Shown: positions 1 to 50,501, counted from the stretch's first letter. The stretch: 64,000 bases of DNA from Ignelater luminosus (GCA_011009095.1 VTPC01090909.1:27884-91883); one strand, 5' to 3'. Translations and numbers: made by a program. Notes: generated from the letters alone by a model not told the origin.

Positions 1-189
1 GCTCTTTCTTTTATTGCTAATTTGCCATCCTTTTAAATAAAATAGTTTATGTGATTTATTTATTTACAAAAAGTCACTATTTGCATCATAGTTCACAATT
101 TTTTTTAATATTAATTTCGATAATGTCCGATTATGTGGAACGATGTTGGAGAAAAAAAGTTGATGTTTACGGACCCTGATTCAGCGTTG

Positions 190-1460
190 TTTTAGTTGGG
201 CCCATCACTAACAATTTTCGAAAAATCAATTCGATCAGTGAGGTTCTTTTCAGTTGCCAGGAACATTAGGGAATTGAGGCGTCCATCAGTCATGGAAGTG
301 CGCAGAACGTTCTTTGCCAATTTTAGCTTGCTAAATGTTTGTTTGTTGCTGGCGACTGAATACCCCGCTGTAAAGACTAGTTCACAAGCTTTCCTACTGA
401 TCTCGACCATCGATTTAGCGCTGACACAGATATCAAAAGAACGGTGAATTTTGATTGCAAGGCACGAACACCGGGTCTCTCGTCCTTGTTGAGAAAGAGC
501 TCCAGTGCGTCCTGCAGATCGTCAAAGAAAAAAGAAGTTCTTGTTACGGGAATGGCGAAAACTTTGAAGAGAGGCCTCAGGGTTTTCATACAGGTCTGGA
601 TGTTAGATTGAAGCAAATTTATCAACGTGTTCAGCACTTTTTTTAATTCTCGACTGTAGAATGAACGAAGCGTGAATTTGTACTGGAATCCTGCGTTGTC
701 ATCAACTCGTCTTGGTGCGGCTTGTTGCCTGTGGTACCGTTGAAAGTCGTTTTGGCAATCGATCTGAAGCTTACTTGTCGCAAAAGCCTGTGCAGCGTCG
801 ATTTCCTTATCCATTCTTTCTGTGTCTTCATTTATTGCCTGTAGGGAAACGATGGTGCCTTTAATTGCTGTAACAACGTCGATAAGTTCAAGTCGACGGA
901 TTCCAATACTTGTATTAATGCTTTCGGCTTGTACAAGATGTTCTCCCTAGATATTAGGGTCACAACGAAATCCAAGCTGGCAAGGCGTTTGTGTAACCCT
1001 AATGCTTTGGTGCGAGTGACGGAATTGAACTTTTTGTAGATTGCTATTTTGTTCAGGGTATCGACAATTGATTTCAAAGAGCTCTGACAGCTTTGATGGA
1101 TTCGGATCCATCTGGTTTTCGATAAGTTACGAAACTGGAGAGAATTTTCTATAGGTTCCAGCAAATTCTTGAGGTGTTCAAAGCGCTTTGTGCTCGATGT
1201 GAAGAATACATGAAGTTCTTCCATGATGTTAAGCACGTCAGCCACAATGAAATTGGCTTTGCCGCGATGTTTGTTCTGTGTGCTTTGTATGGTGAAAACG
1301 GAACGGTGTGATCTGCTAGTTTTTAAACGTTCCGTTTTGCTGCGTTGAATTCTCCGGACATGGAAATGGCGAAGTCGTAGGATTGAAACGCGAAGTTTTT
1401 GGTATCCACTGAATCAGATTGCAAACAGTCGACGATGCTGTTAGTGTCAGAGTCGAGGAA
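190..1460 (-). pseudogene. hAT-type transposase remnant (ZMYM1/ZNF862-like)
   Basis: Broken reading frames on the minus strand, in N-to-C order from about 1460 down to 190, resemble the hAT-like transposases annotated as zinc finger MYM-type 1-like or ZNF862-like proteins. The upstream part reads QSYDFAISMSGEFN, matching the family's 'QSYD.A..MSG' segment. The middle part (832-1245) has LSKTRWIRIHQSC, matching the usual 'TRW..R'. The C-terminal part (192-410) reads TAGYSVASNKQTFSKLKL and then LNSLMFLATEK, the hAT dimerisation region. Stops and frame changes near 420, 650, 830 and 1300 show it is dead. No terminal repeats were found, and the left end may lie outside the window. Confidence 0.75.
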
Positions 1461-1473
1461 CGATTCATTTAAT

Positions 1474-2083
1474 ATTCAATGTTAATTTTTACTTATGCTT
1501 ATATTATCTTCCCAGTTGATCTTACCGCAATTATGTAAAAACAGAAGCTGCACAGGATACAACCAATTTTATTTACGTAGTATAACAAATAACGAATCCT
1601 GTTTGATAAAATGTAAAGTGCTGTAGTGTAAATGCCGCAATTTATCAGCTTTCTCAAATGAGAACTTTGATCCAGTGGACAGACAGCCCGCTTCATGATC
1701 AAGAGGTCGGACATTCAAATCCCACCAGATATCATAATTTTTTATTTTTTTTTTAATTTTTATTTTAGTTTCTTTTTTTGTAATAGCAAACTACATTAAG
1801 TTAATGTAGATAATAAAATTTTAAAAATTACAAAATATCCGGTGGGAACGCCTGACCTCTTGATTATGAAACTGGCTGTCAGTCTACTGGACCAAAGTCC
1901 TTATTTGTTAAAGCTGCCAGCTGCCAAATTGCAGTAGTGCGTACAGCATTTACATTTAGTATTAAAAATAAACGATAAAATGCAATTTGTTAATAATACA
2001 TAAATAGATTTTTTTAATTGTGAACAATTTTGTATTTTAAAATTAGTTGGGAAGATTATAAAAGCGTCAATAAAATTAACATT
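1474..2083. repeat. Foldback (long inverted repeat) element with tRNA-like arms
   Basis: The left arm (about 1474-1745) and right arm (about 1830-2083) are imperfect reverse complements of some 250 bp, separated by an AT-rich spacer. The ends read ATTCAATGTTAATTTT and, on the other side, AAAATTAACATTGAAT. Each arm holds a tRNA-like block. In the left arm, TGATCCAGTGG (1668-1678) resembles an RNA polymerase III A box, TTCATGATC resembles an anticodon loop with CAT, and CATTCAAATCC (1712-1722) resembles a B box. The right arm has the same block inverted (about 1838-1893) with a shortened B box. No coding capacity. This is either a MITE that captured a tRNA-derived sequence or two tRNA-SINE copies in inverted orientation. 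Confidence 0.6.
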
Positions 2084-2095
2084 GAATTCCCTATA

Positions 2096-2866
2096 CACGG
2101 TGTCCTGTAATTGCCAATAGCTGTCTTTCTCAGCCTCTTAAGATGCTAAAATTGAAAACAGAAATCTCCCAACATACTTAGTTTCATCACACGAACCAAG
2201 GAAAAAAGTTTGAACTTGACAACGCTGATACAAGCCAATGGATGTATGTTGCTGCAAGAAGGCTTTGAATTTGGAAATACATCAGATAAGTAGGCTGATA
2301 GTAATAAACTATATTGAGTTGTGTTATTTCGAATAAAACCAAATGTTCAAATTGTCTTCCTTTAGCTTCATAACATTTTCCTGCTCTTCATTGTAAATAC
2401 CATTACACCCACAGAGAATTCAAATCATGTCAACTGATTTAATAAATGCGTGTTCCATGACGAGTCGAAGAGGAAATGAAGCATTATAAAATCAAAGTAA
2501 ATACTATATTAACTTAATACAAACAAAAGGAGAGCCAAACTAAATCTTCAGAACAGGAACGGGATAAATAAATAAAGCTACTTAGAAACACAAGTCAAGG
2601 AAAAAATACTCCAAATATCGCAAAGAATTAAACATTTAACAATTTTATTCCAGTGATAACACACCACGAGAAAAGTCAAAACGGTAATGGCTTAATTTGA
2701 ATTCGATTCCTTCGTTTCTGTTTATTCAGTGTTAAAGGTGTTCACTTCTGCCTACTTGTACAAGATAACTAAGCTGCGGAAGAATTTACTTTTTGCAGAT
2801 TTGCAATAAGTACTCATAGAAGAAAATGTTTATCTGAAGCTTTATTGGCATTTACAGGACACCCTG
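2096..2866. mobile_element. Short TIR element, same family as 54869-57094
   Basis: The left end CACGGTGTCCTGTAATTGCC and the right end, whose reverse complement begins CAGGGTGTCCTGTAAATGCC, form an imperfect terminal inverted repeat of about 33 bp. The same TIR bounds the 2.2-kb element at 54869-57094, and the last 200 bp (from GATTCGATTCC... to the end) align collinearly with 56945-57094. There is no open frame, so this is an internally deleted, non-autonomous copy. TA precedes the left end but does not follow the right end, so the target duplication has decayed. Confidence 0.65.
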
Positions 2867-3129
2867 GCGAGTCACCACAATATTTAATAACAGCCGTGGT
2901 CTCATATTTAACATTCGCTATAACTTCGATAATGCAGATCTTGTTCCCGTAACATTTAATAATTTCAAATTTGAACATTATTTTTTGGGCATGCTGGAAC
3001 CTTTTCACTTGTGCCCGCCTATATATAACTTTTTCCAGCTAGTACGCCTCCTTCAACGGTTGCACCTTGAACTCGCCTTCAACCTTCCTATCTATCATAA
3101 GAATAAGAAAGACTTGAGAGAACAATACT
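2867..3129. other. Unidentified intergenic stretch
   Basis: AT-rich sequence between two repeats. I see no gene and recognise no repeat family in it. Confidence 0.5.
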
Positions 3130-3850
3130 GACTTACTTAGTCCTAGCCCCTTGTACCGCTAGGTGTCGAGGCAGCGCAGAGACGTTTTCAGGCCATCCTA
3201 TTCAGGGCCAAACGGCGTCCTGCCTCTAGAGTGATGTTCCTCGACTTCAGGCCGTCACCCACATCCTTCATTTACTTCCTTCTGGGCCTACCTCTTAACA
3301 TTCCTTGCTTCCACCATCCGCTCAACATGACAGAACCATCTGACCTGGCATCACTCTATTTTATTCCTTGCTGGCTCTGCTCTCAGGAAATTGTGGATCG
3401 TTTGGTTTCTAATGCTGCCAATGCTAGTTTCTTCCCTTTGATTTTGCGTAGAAACCGCATTTCCAGTGCTTGCACTTTGCTTGGGCGTCTTGAATCATCA
3501 CACAACTTTCATGGCCATAGAGTAGTGTTGGGAGGTATATAGCGTTGTACACCAACAGCTTGATCTTCTCTAATATGGTACGACTATTTAAAAAACCGAA
3601 TTTGATGGCATTAAATAAACGATCAGCTGCTGTGATTCTACTCTAGCTCAACGTTCATTTTGCCATCCTGGTTTACAAAGTTTCCGAGGTACTCAAAGGT
3701 ATCTGTTGGAGTTTTTGACCCCCTAGAAGAATGTTGTGTCTTTCCCTTGGCCGTTCAGAGATCATCATTGTCTTTGTCTTTGTTATACTAATTTTCATGT
3801 TTACTTTCTCCAACTGAAGAGCTCGAGCTGGAAAACAATAACTTTCAAAT
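3130..3850 (-). pseudogene. Non-LTR retrotransposon (LINE) 3' remnant
   Basis: Read on the minus strand in several frames, this gives the tail of a LINE reverse transcriptase: KTKTMMISERPRE (the 'K..KTK.M' motif after the palm), then a segment like LLYGHESCVMIQDAQAKCKHW, matching the common 'LYG.E.W.....'. It then passes into a GC-richer non-coding tail near 3140-3200. Frames are interrupted throughout and the upstream palm and endonuclease are absent, as expected of a 5'-truncated, decayed copy. Confidence 0.6.
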
Positions 3851-4700
3851 ATTAATTTGCTACCTAGAAAACTGCAAGATTTCCATTTGAGCGCGTTTTG
3901 TTTTTAATAATCAATCTTTCACAGCTTCCCAGCGCTGCCTACAAAACTCCTACGTCGCGTTTTGCATAATTTTATTTTTTTTTTACTTTTTAAAATAAAT
4001 TATCATGGGTTTAAGATTTCGATTCTGTCAAAGGACGCCTATGGCGGCCTACCGTCGTGCCGCACAGACAGATAGATAATATTTTTTAGCTCAAGAAATA
4101 CTATAACCTTGATAATATAAAATGCGTTTCCATAAGCTTTATTGATTGCAACCTGAATCATCTTCTGAGTTCGCTGTTTCTCGAAGAGCATTTTTCGGCG
4201 CTTTGCAGCTTCGTCACACATTTGTCCACAAAACTCCTACGCCGTACTTCTCATTGTTTTATTGTTTAATATTCTTAAGGTAAGCAAAATCGCGGTTACG
4301 CTTGAGCCCGCCCAGTCATCGCGCTTCTGTTCAATCAACAACGCCACCTTTAGCGGTGACATCTTAACTCTTTTTATTTGTCGTAAGGCTAACAATCATC
4401 TTACGCACTTGAAAATAATATGAATATTAGTTTCTTATACTCCGAGCACCGCCCACACTCACTCTTCAACCTTTACTTATTAATCTTCTTAATCTGATTC
4501 AAGAATCATGCCTTCAGAGGCAACACCTTAGCTTTTCTTAATTGTTATAAACTTTGTCTCATTTATGGTAGACCTTTGTAAGCATTTTCACCTTCAGGGT
4601 AACATCTGAAATTTTCCTAAAGAAGAACAGAGTACCAAGATACAAAGAGATTTCCCAGTTGGTCGTTACCTCAAAGTATAAAGATTTGTTTTAATTCTAA
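3851..4700. repeat. Degenerate repeat-rich intergenic region
   Basis: No gene recognised. A phrase ACAAAACTCCTACG(T/C)CG occurs at about 3940-3957 and again near 4230-4245. Around 4340-4620, three loosely similar blocks recur (CACCTTTAGCGGTGACATCT, CCTTCAGAGGCAACACCT, CACCTTCAGGGTAACATCT), like an old, eroded tandem repeat with a period of about 120-160 bp. Confidence 0.35.
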
Positions 4701-5567
4701 TTGTTCCCACATTTAGTAAGTGTTTTATTAATTCTCCGTGAGTTTTTTTTTTGCCCAGTTGCTTCTATTTGAGGTTAGGCAGAACTTGGTTTTCAAATCC
4801 ATAATGGATTTAATACTAATAACAATAAGATGGGATGTGGTTATCAATATGGTCGTTCAAAAGCAAGCAAGCTTAATTACAGCTGCTAGTAGCGCGTCAT
4901 CGTGATTACTCCTCCTGGACAAAAGCATTGTTTATCTTTTAAGCGGATTGGAATACTGATTCATCAGTATACTATAAATAACAATAAACAAAGAATGAGT
5001 AAAAATTAAAATTAACTCTATATATTCCTAATCAAATTACTGATAGCAGAAATAAATTGAGGTCATCTTTTACTTTTAGAAAATATGTCACATTTGTTTT
5101 TTGTGCTATAGTTATTGAGTTGTTCTATCAATCAATGCACAATGTATAAATTGTCGACAAATTAAAGATTATTTTTATTATTATTATTGAAATAATGTTT
5201 GATTAGCTATGTTAACTTTATAAAAACCATACCAATACCAGTGTACTTGTTTTATGATTCTTTGAATTACGTTTTTAACCAGAAAAAATAGTTTACCTAA
5301 ACAAAAATTTAAATAAAAAATATTCATAAACTTTATCCAGCAAATTAATTAACAAATCTCTTCGGAAAATATTTTAATGAATCAAAGCAGACGATAACGA
5401 GATTTGATTAAGTTTAAATTAAAGAAAGTTGCGGTTTTTTTGATTAAGATTTTCATTTGACGTCATGGTTGTTTATATTATACAACAGCAAAGAAACAAA
5501 TTTAACTTTGAGTGAAGCTTGTTGTTATTATTTAGGCGTTATAATGTTCAAGAAATAATTTTCAAAG
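4701..5567. other. Region upstream of Syt1 coding exons
   Basis: AT-rich sequence with no coding signal. It may hold 5' untranslated exons or promoter of Syt1, but I can place none. An ATT run lies near 5172-5190. Confidence 0.3.
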
Positions 5568-42865
<37,298 letters not shown>

Positions 42866-43006
42866 ACATTTCGATAACAACGCCGACTATATATTTAAAC
42901 TATAAGGTATTCAGTTTTAATAAGTTATAATTTTATGAAGTTCTAATTCGGTTTTGATTTCAGAAACTCCTCGTAAACATTATAGCTACCGATTTCTTGA
43001 TGAGAT

Positions 43007-43012
43007 AATAAA
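43007..43012 (+). terminator. Syt1: Candidate Syt1 polyadenylation signal
   Basis: AATAAA 142 bp after the Syt1 stop codon. Further AATAAA hexamers follow in this AT-rich stretch, so longer 3' untranslated regions are equally possible. Confidence 0.4.
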
Positions 43013-46000
43013 AATCCTACTGTTTGTTGATATGTTAAAATTTATTCCAAGTTATGCAACTAGGTATATTTAAAAAGTGTAATTGTAAAAACCTGCATGT
43101 ACCGCCACTAGTAAGTTTATAATATAATACCATTGTGTGGCATTATGGCATAATATTATAATTATTATACGAAACAAAAATGCCTATTTTCAGTATTAAA
43201 TGGAACATTTATATTGATAAGATATAATTCTTCTATTGCCATGAACAATTTTTAATTTTGCTCAAGGAATAGCAAAGAAAACACCAAGGACGTTTTTTAA
43301 ATTTATAATTTTGCAGCATTAGGATTTAAATTTTAACTTCAGTCGGTTCCCTTTAATACGGAAAAATGTAAGCTTATTTATGCATGGTAAATTAGCCTAT
43401 CAGAACAGAAAAATTCACACTTCATTAAATACATTCACTTTCATTATTAATAATAATAATTACAGAAGAATGCATTTCATATGACTGTTGATGTTGTTAT
43501 AACAATGTTTCAATGTAAAATCGGCTTCGCCTTCGAGTTCGACCAGTTTATTATTATGATTATTAGAAAACTACAATTTTTGTATTGTATATGATATTTC
43601 TAGCAAAACAAAAAAGATTCCTTACTGTGACTTCTTTCATGTAGTTGTAATCATACATATTTCTTGTTTGTTTCTGTTTAGTAGATGTACCTACAGTTCA
43701 GAAATACCCAATTTGAAAAAAAATACATTCTAGCAAAATAGAAATTTTGATAAAGTCAAGTAGTGCTATTTGATTTTACGCAATTTTTCAAAATTTCAGA
43801 ATTATCTATACAATTAGATTTTCAAAATTGAATGTAGTGGAAATGGAATTTAACTAAAGAAAAACATAAAATATATTTTTTAGAAAAAAAAAACTAAATG
43901 ATACAACAAAAAAATATTTAAATGGCTAACTCGTCAATATCAACAGTGATATATGTATAGTACTAGTTATTAGTATTATTAAGTATATAATACTTACATA
44001 GAAATTATACGACGAGATACCTAATGGATATTTATAAATAATAATATTGATAGAAAATTCTCAACAAGAAAATCAATTTAGACCTGAATGCTTTTGAAAC
44101 TGACTAAAATTCTTCTTAACATCTACAAGAAAACAGTAACTGTAAATAATTGTTTTAAATTTTTTTAAATTGAAAACATTACTGTGGCGGTATTTCTAAA
44201 CTGAAGGTATAAATAGCATTTAATTACAGAAATGCGTTACATATACAGGGTGGTATTTATTATTTTTAAATTTGTTTCCATAAATATTTCTTAGATATAA
44301 TTTGCGATTCAACCATAATACTATATAGACAACATAATATACACTAAAACACCCTGCAGTTGTAACAAAAAAATATTTTTCTATATTTATTTATGGAAAT
44401 TTAAAATAAATCTTATTCTGCTATTATATTTTATGTATAATAATAATATAATAGTAAGAAAATATATTTTGCTTGATTATACTTGATGATATAACTTTAC
44501 CAATGTATATATCAAATGGATTACAACTAACCCCTAAAGGAAAAAAAACTAAAAATTCATATACACTTGTAGTGAGTGCCATTCATATCCATAAAAGTGT
44601 AAAAGAATGTATGCAAAAAACACGTAAAGAAAAGAATAAGTTAGCTGAATATACTAGAACTATATGACAATAGTTATTTCGATAGCTTATAGAATGTATA
44701 TTAATGATTATATTTATCCCATGAAATAATTACCAACTGTGTAATTATTACATTGCTTAAACATAAACATTTATATAATTATAGTAGATGAGAACCCTAG
44801 ATTTTTATCTACATAGATTATTTTTAAAATAAATGCATACTTACTTATTATTAATCATAATAATTAGTGGTATTTGAATCAAATCAAATGCACAAAAAAA
44901 AGAAAATACATTAGAATTCGGTTCATGTAATCATTAATATCATAAAGACCGAGAAAATGCCATACAAAAAATTAACAGCACATTGATTTTATATTTAAAA
45001 AAAAAAGGAAAAGAACAAACTATTTCTATCTGTCTTGACTAGGAAGCCAACTACTTATTCAGGTCTAGAAAAAAGCGGTCTAAAATTTATCCATTCAATG
45101 TGCTTTCTTTTCGAGATGGATTTGTGTTACTCGCTTACCTACTGATATTATTATTCTTCCGATTACCTTGTATGTTGTATATACTGTCTATAAAATAAAT
45201 GAAATGTTCAAATGTTGTGTATATTAAAAAAGAATATTAAACGTATAGTAAACATTTTTGGCCCCTAAAATATTCTAATAACACCCCTCTTAAGACATAT
45301 GGGCCCTCCCCCCTAACTTAATATATTATTATTATTATTAAATTTGTTAACACATATTGTAATTAATTTATGTAAAATCTTCATTTCTGTTAATATTTAT
45401 TATTTAAAATAAAATTATATGAAATGCGAAGGTAAGCAGTTCGAAACTTCAGTGCTTTGAATTTTAAAATTGTTATTATATCAACCGATAATAACACAAA
45501 TTCGAGCCTGATACTAACTGAAGTTAAGTCTGCTTTGTGTTAAATATAAAAATGAATAGACTTAAGTAGGTTGCACTTGCTTTTGGGGATTGGCAATATA
45601 GAATGTGTGAATAGAAATAAAACATGTACGTAAACTGTATAGTTTTACTAGATTTAGTTATTATTATACCATAGATGGCTTTCCTAATATTATCTATACC
45701 ATAGCACTTGATTACATATATCTAATTTGTAATGTTATAATTGTTATTATAATAAAAAAAGTAAGTATGATAATATATTGTGAAAAACAGAATAATAAAA
45801 TGTGACAAACTTGGTCTTGTTAACAAAACAATAATAATAAATCATATCACATCCCGTTAATCATTTATCAAAACACATCTTCATATTCATCTGCTCATCA
45901 TTACACTGCACACAAAAAGATTCTAATAATGTTCAATAAACAATACAAGTTAGAAAAGGTATCAAGAATCGATCAAAACAAATTTTATTTTTCAACAATT

Positions 46001-48440
46001 CATCCATAATTTTTTAAAATAAGTTTCTGTTTCATTTCAACATTAAGCTTCTCAATATACCATATCAAGCTCATAATTTTATTAGAAATTCTTCATATTC
46101 TTCCATAACCATTTAAATAGTTACATACACATCTGTACAAGGTAAAACACCGAATGCATTAATAACATAAGTGGGGTCAACACAAAGATGGTTCAATAAT
46201 ACAGTTTCAAGTCACTACATGAAGAACCTCCATTCCATAACACTTATATCACCAGCTTTACAAAACAAACGTCTTATCTCTTTCAGAGAAACAAACATTT
46301 TTTTTCAAAGTTTATTATAAAGAATAAAAACTAAACGGCCAACTGGCTTTGTACATAGTGAAGATAAACATGATCCAAAAAAATGTGTATTTACAACAGG
46401 TAACATATAATCAAAATTAAAAGTTTTGCTTGAAGCTCTTTACAACAAAAGCAAAACTATAAACAGTAGTTAGTATCTACTGTATAAGTATATAGGATCC
46501 ACAACATCAAAGCATGTAACTGTGCTAAATTCTTACCTTTTTACTACCAGTGCTTTGAAACAATCTACATTTCCATGAACTTTTAAACTTTCATCATAGA
46601 GAACCCTCCTGTTTGCAATGCATCTCTATACTACTGGCACCTCTACCAAATCTTAAGTTTTGTTCTTAAGCAAAAATGTAGTTTATTTGTTGATGGCTTA
46701 TTTTGACTGATTTGTCATGTTTGTCTACAATGTTTCATACTTTCTACAGTATTTAATTTCATTTTTTCAATTGTTGTTACATATCGTTTTTTTGATGACC
46801 TAACCGTTCATACTATAACTACTATTTAAGAGTCAACTTCAGAATTTTGCCTCAAGCAAACTGATTTTTGCTCTTTCTCGTTTCATGTGATGCAAGTGTG
46901 TTCATATTTAATTTTTCTAGGATGGTTAAAGGAGGGCCAAACCCGACTTTGCACCACCAGAGATGACCTGTTGGAAGGCACAGCTTTTCTTAAGGGGGCT
47001 AATAGAAAACAAACTCCGATCTTGAGCCATCGGAGTTGGTCCGTTGAGTGACGCAACTCGACAGATGTTTGCTTAACTCTTGTTTTGAAACTAATATCAG
47101 TTTCTACTTCAAGAAGGATAAAAGAAGAAGAACGCTTTAGCAAACCGAAGCCATGGAGGATCTAGAGATGGCACAGCGGAACTGTGACAGCTTTAGTTGC
47201 CATAAAAATATGTTGGCCCAAAAATCAAAGGCTTTACGATTACTTTGAATGATGTGATACGCGCAAAGTGTTAATTGGATTATTATGTCTCTTTTTACCA
47301 ATTTCCATGTCCCCATATATGTGCACCCTAAGGCAGTCGCCTCACTGGCTTAACATCTGATGCCGGGTCTGACAACTGTACCAAGTCTAGCATAATAAGA
47401 TATGTATAATCACCAAGACCCTGGCAGCTACTTCTGGCAAACACGCACCATACTAAAACATACAACCAAAAGTTTTAACTCCCAAATAAAATTTGGTATT
47501 AAGAAATCATTCTCGAAACGATCTTTCGCCCATTTCCCTTTTATAAGCATTGTAGATTTACTGCACCATGTTCATCGTTAGTATCATTTTGTTGTTTACG
47601 ACAGTTCAATGAAAATCTTGTAAGTTGAGGGTTACTAAGTACTTATTTCTACTTGTCATATGCACTGAACAACCAGAATCGGCAATCTCTTCAACTTCAC
47701 ACGCGCACGAACTTTTTGTTTTGCATATTCAGCCATCCTTCATAATTCACAACTTAAAGGGAGCATAAATCGATACGAAATCACTTTTTCACTGAAACTG
47801 AATACAAACGAAGTTGTCATGTCTGAAAGCATAATCAACTCATCGAACGCACTTTCATTTGCCCTGGTTCAGATTCGGTTTAGAATTAAGCAAGCAAAAT
47901 GCTAAATTATTCTCAATAAGAATCTGCACTGTTCTTCATACTGAATAGAATAGTATAATTATTCATACTTGAGTTTTATAAAAATTGTATCTCTGAATAA
48001 ATGCCAATCGGTAGCGTATACGTCAGCTTAGTCCGTCCTCAGTCTATCCCACTTCCCGATGTTGTCCTTCCAAGGTACTACACAATCCATAAGCGCTAAC
48101 GCTATTAATTTAAAATATGATGTAATTGCCGAGGTTTCCGATTAAGATTTAATTACAACGAGCTTTAAAGGGTAACTTAATAGATTTTGGTGTGTATCGT
48201 TTTAAGAATATCGATACTAATTAGAACTAACGGTAAAGAGACGATATTCAACTTAATTTTTAAATTCATGAGGAATATAAATTGCCTTGTAGTTTCCAAG
48301 GTCTTGATAAAACGCAAGTTGCACACGTTACATTTTTGGGAAAACAAAAACACTTTCCATATTTCTATAAAAATGAAGGAGACCATAATAAAGCGTCGTT
48401 GTAAGCAAACCATTCACCGTGTGCCATCGCCCGTGTTTTC
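43013..48440. other. Long stretch downstream of Syt1, no recognised gene
   Basis: 5.4 kb of very AT-rich sequence, perhaps partly Syt1 3' untranslated region. A block at about 46880-47170 and 47330-47400 has higher GC and looks like part of a repeat I cannot name. No conserved coding region seen. Confidence 0.4.
44246..44356. repeat. Possible 111-bp MITE
   Basis: CAGGGTGGT at the left and the inverse CAGGGTGTT at the right border a 111-bp AT-rich block after TATA. The first seven bases match the TIR start of the 54869 element. The match is short and may be chance. Confidence 0.25.
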
Positions 48441-49640
48441 TCTACTATCCGTAAAAAGAAACGAGATGTGAGACAGGGATGCCCTTTGCACTCTACATTA
48501 TTTAATATCTATATGTCTGACTTAAAGAACACTTTAGGAAGGGACAAAAAGGAAAAGTGGTGATAAGAAGTAGAATAATATGATCGCTATCTTACTCAGA
48601 TGATACTGGCGAAAGAAGCAAAGAAGTTGGCAAAAATGATAAAAAGAATGGAAAAATACTGTAGGAAAAAGAATATGCTAATAAACAAAAATGATATAAG
48701 AAAGGGAGGGAAAAGAAAAGAGAACTTCGAATGAGAGGGGGGGGCAGAGAAATGGAAATAGTGAAGGAACAAGACTAGACATAAGATATCGATGCAAAAA
48801 AGTAGTAGCAGCAATAAAGCAACTCTGGGAAATTGGGAAGAGAAAACCTGAAGACAACCTCAAAATAAGGATAACGTTATTTGATGTGGTGGTAGAACGA
48901 TTCTTTACATACTCTGAGAAATATGGGAATGGGAAGAGTATCAACTAGTGGAAAAGTGTTAAATCAAATACATAAGGTGGGGAGCGGAACTAGATGAGAC
49001 CACATCTATAGTATTATATACTACTGCTGAAAGAAACAGGAAAATTAGAAGTAAGAATGGTACAAAGAGCAATAAAATTCAAAGAAAGAATAAACAGAAC
49101 AGAAGGAATGTTAATAAACAAAGTACAGGAAGACATAGAAAATAGACCAAATAAGAAAATTCAGATGAAACCAAGATAGAATAAAATTATACAAAAAAAC
49201 AAGCTTATCATTGGAAGAGATTAGAAGACAATGGGAAGAAAAGAGCTGAAACTAGAAATAGTGAAAAACAGATTACACAAGGTAAGCAAGCAAATACTTA
49301 CCATGGAACAGAACACAGAAGCCTAGATACAATAAAAGATATGACAAGATATGATAAATAAATACTGTATGGACTTAAGGAGAAAGAAAAATGCTGCATA
49401 TACTGCAGAGATGATGAAGAACACTGCACTGGATAGAAAACTGTAGAGCATGGGGGAGAAATGGGAAAGACGGATGGGATGTTCCCATATAATGTATGTA
49501 CAAGGCAATATGGAAGAAGGTAGATTGTCATTATACATGTAATATAGGTAGATTAAGTTATATACAGGTGCAAATTATTATATTATATGTATGTACCGTA
49601 ATTTTAGTTTGAAGTGTAAGCATATTTATTTTCTTACGCT
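48440..49640 (+). pseudogene. LINE reverse transcriptase 3' half, degraded
   Basis: Plus-strand fragments: DVRQGCPLHSTLFNIYMSDL (RT palm block 'VRQGCPLSP.LFN'), SLSYSDDT at the catalytic box (SDD for ADD), KRMEKYCRKKNMLINKN, AAIKQLWEIGKRKPEDNLKI, LFDVVVERF, then an Arg/Lys-rich C-terminal region and a Cys/His block CIYCRDDEEHC near 49393-49425, like the zinc-binding end of many LINE ORF2 proteins. Stops are frequent. The 5' part (endonuclease, early palm) is absent, as in a truncated insertion. Confidence 0.65.
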
Positions 49641-50179
49641 GAGAAAACTTATGCAGTACTACTACTATACCTATATTAGGGTAGGTACCCAGCAAAAATT
49701 AGTAATGAAATTTCCCAGTTTATTTGTTTTTAGATTTCAGTAGATTAATTTTATTTATAACAAATATCACAGTCCAGCAATAAATACACTACAGTAAAGA
49801 TTTTAAATAAGGTGTGCATCATAGCAATACTCCAAGTTTATCTTGAAAAGTAAATACAACAAAACTTTATAACTTGTTTACATTTTCTCCAACTTTTACT
49901 TTTTACAAAAACTTACTTTACTGATCTAAATTTATATACTACAAACAGAATTCGAAAAGTCTTCAATGAAATTTAATCATAAACCACTCTTAGCAATATT
50001 TGTTAACGTACCATGGTATCAATAACAAGTTATGCACCTGTATAATATAATAATAACTTTTATTTCTCTCATAAGTATTCATCTGCATATTTTACATTGA
50101 TAAGGAACTAACTTATATAATATACAAGATTATTTACAATTTACAAATATCATAAGAGTAGAGATAATTACTAGCTAAA
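49641..50179. other. Intergenic, 3' of ETFRF1
   Basis: AT-rich, no gene. It contains TTTATT at 50059-50064, that is AATAAA on the minus strand, about 115 bp past the ETFRF1 stop. Confidence 0.4.
50059..50064 (-). terminator. ETFRF1: Candidate ETFRF1 polyadenylation signal
   Basis: AATAAA on the minus strand 116 bp downstream of the ETFRF1 stop codon. Confidence 0.5.
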
Positions 50180-50501
50180 CTAGTTGTTATTGTAATATCT
50201 TCGTTTCAAAGTTCTATACTTTTTAAGCATGTACAAAGCTTCAATTTCTTTAACAATATATTCACCATGTCCTATCAACTTTTTTATCTTTTCTGGATCA
50301 GTAACATCTTTATTTTTCATAAAAGCGTTATGAAGTCGCACTCTGAAATATTCATAACCAGATGGATAATCTTTACCAAGATGCAGTAACTATAAATATA
50401 TTATATTAGAAAATATCACGTTATGATTTACAATTTAATCTCTTATTGTGATTATCACTTACAGTTTTATATAAATTTACAACTTGACTACGTTGAGACA
50501 T
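50180..50501 (-). CDS. ETFRF1: Electron transfer flavoprotein regulatory factor 1 (LYRM5), two exons
   Basis: A small LYR-motif protein that in mammals binds the mitochondrial electron transfer flavoprotein and removes its FAD, restraining electron flow from fatty acid and amino acid oxidation. Exon 1 is 50463-50501 ([13 protein letters not shown]) and exon 2 is 50180-50389 ([57 protein letters not shown], stop). The 73-bp intron starts GTAAGT and ends TTTATAG on the minus strand. The total is 83 residues against about 90 in mammals. LYK takes the place of the LYR tripeptide, as in ETFRF1 orthologues, and GKDYP, NKDV and EALY are typical. The start codon lies 857 bp from that of the divergent Trf gene. 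Confidence 0.9.

Noticed and set aside
1660..1735. Functional tRNA-Met gene
   Set aside because: A- and B-box-like sequences and a CAT loop are present, but the acceptor and T stems do not pair well and the block lies in a repeat arm.
46883..47143. 86-codon frame on the minus strand as a gene
   Set aside because: It has no similarity I recognise, no splice context and lies in repeat-like sequence.
48596..48944. Hydrophobic minus-strand frames as membrane proteins
   Set aside because: They are the antisense shadow of the Lys/Glu-rich LINE coding sequence on the plus strand.
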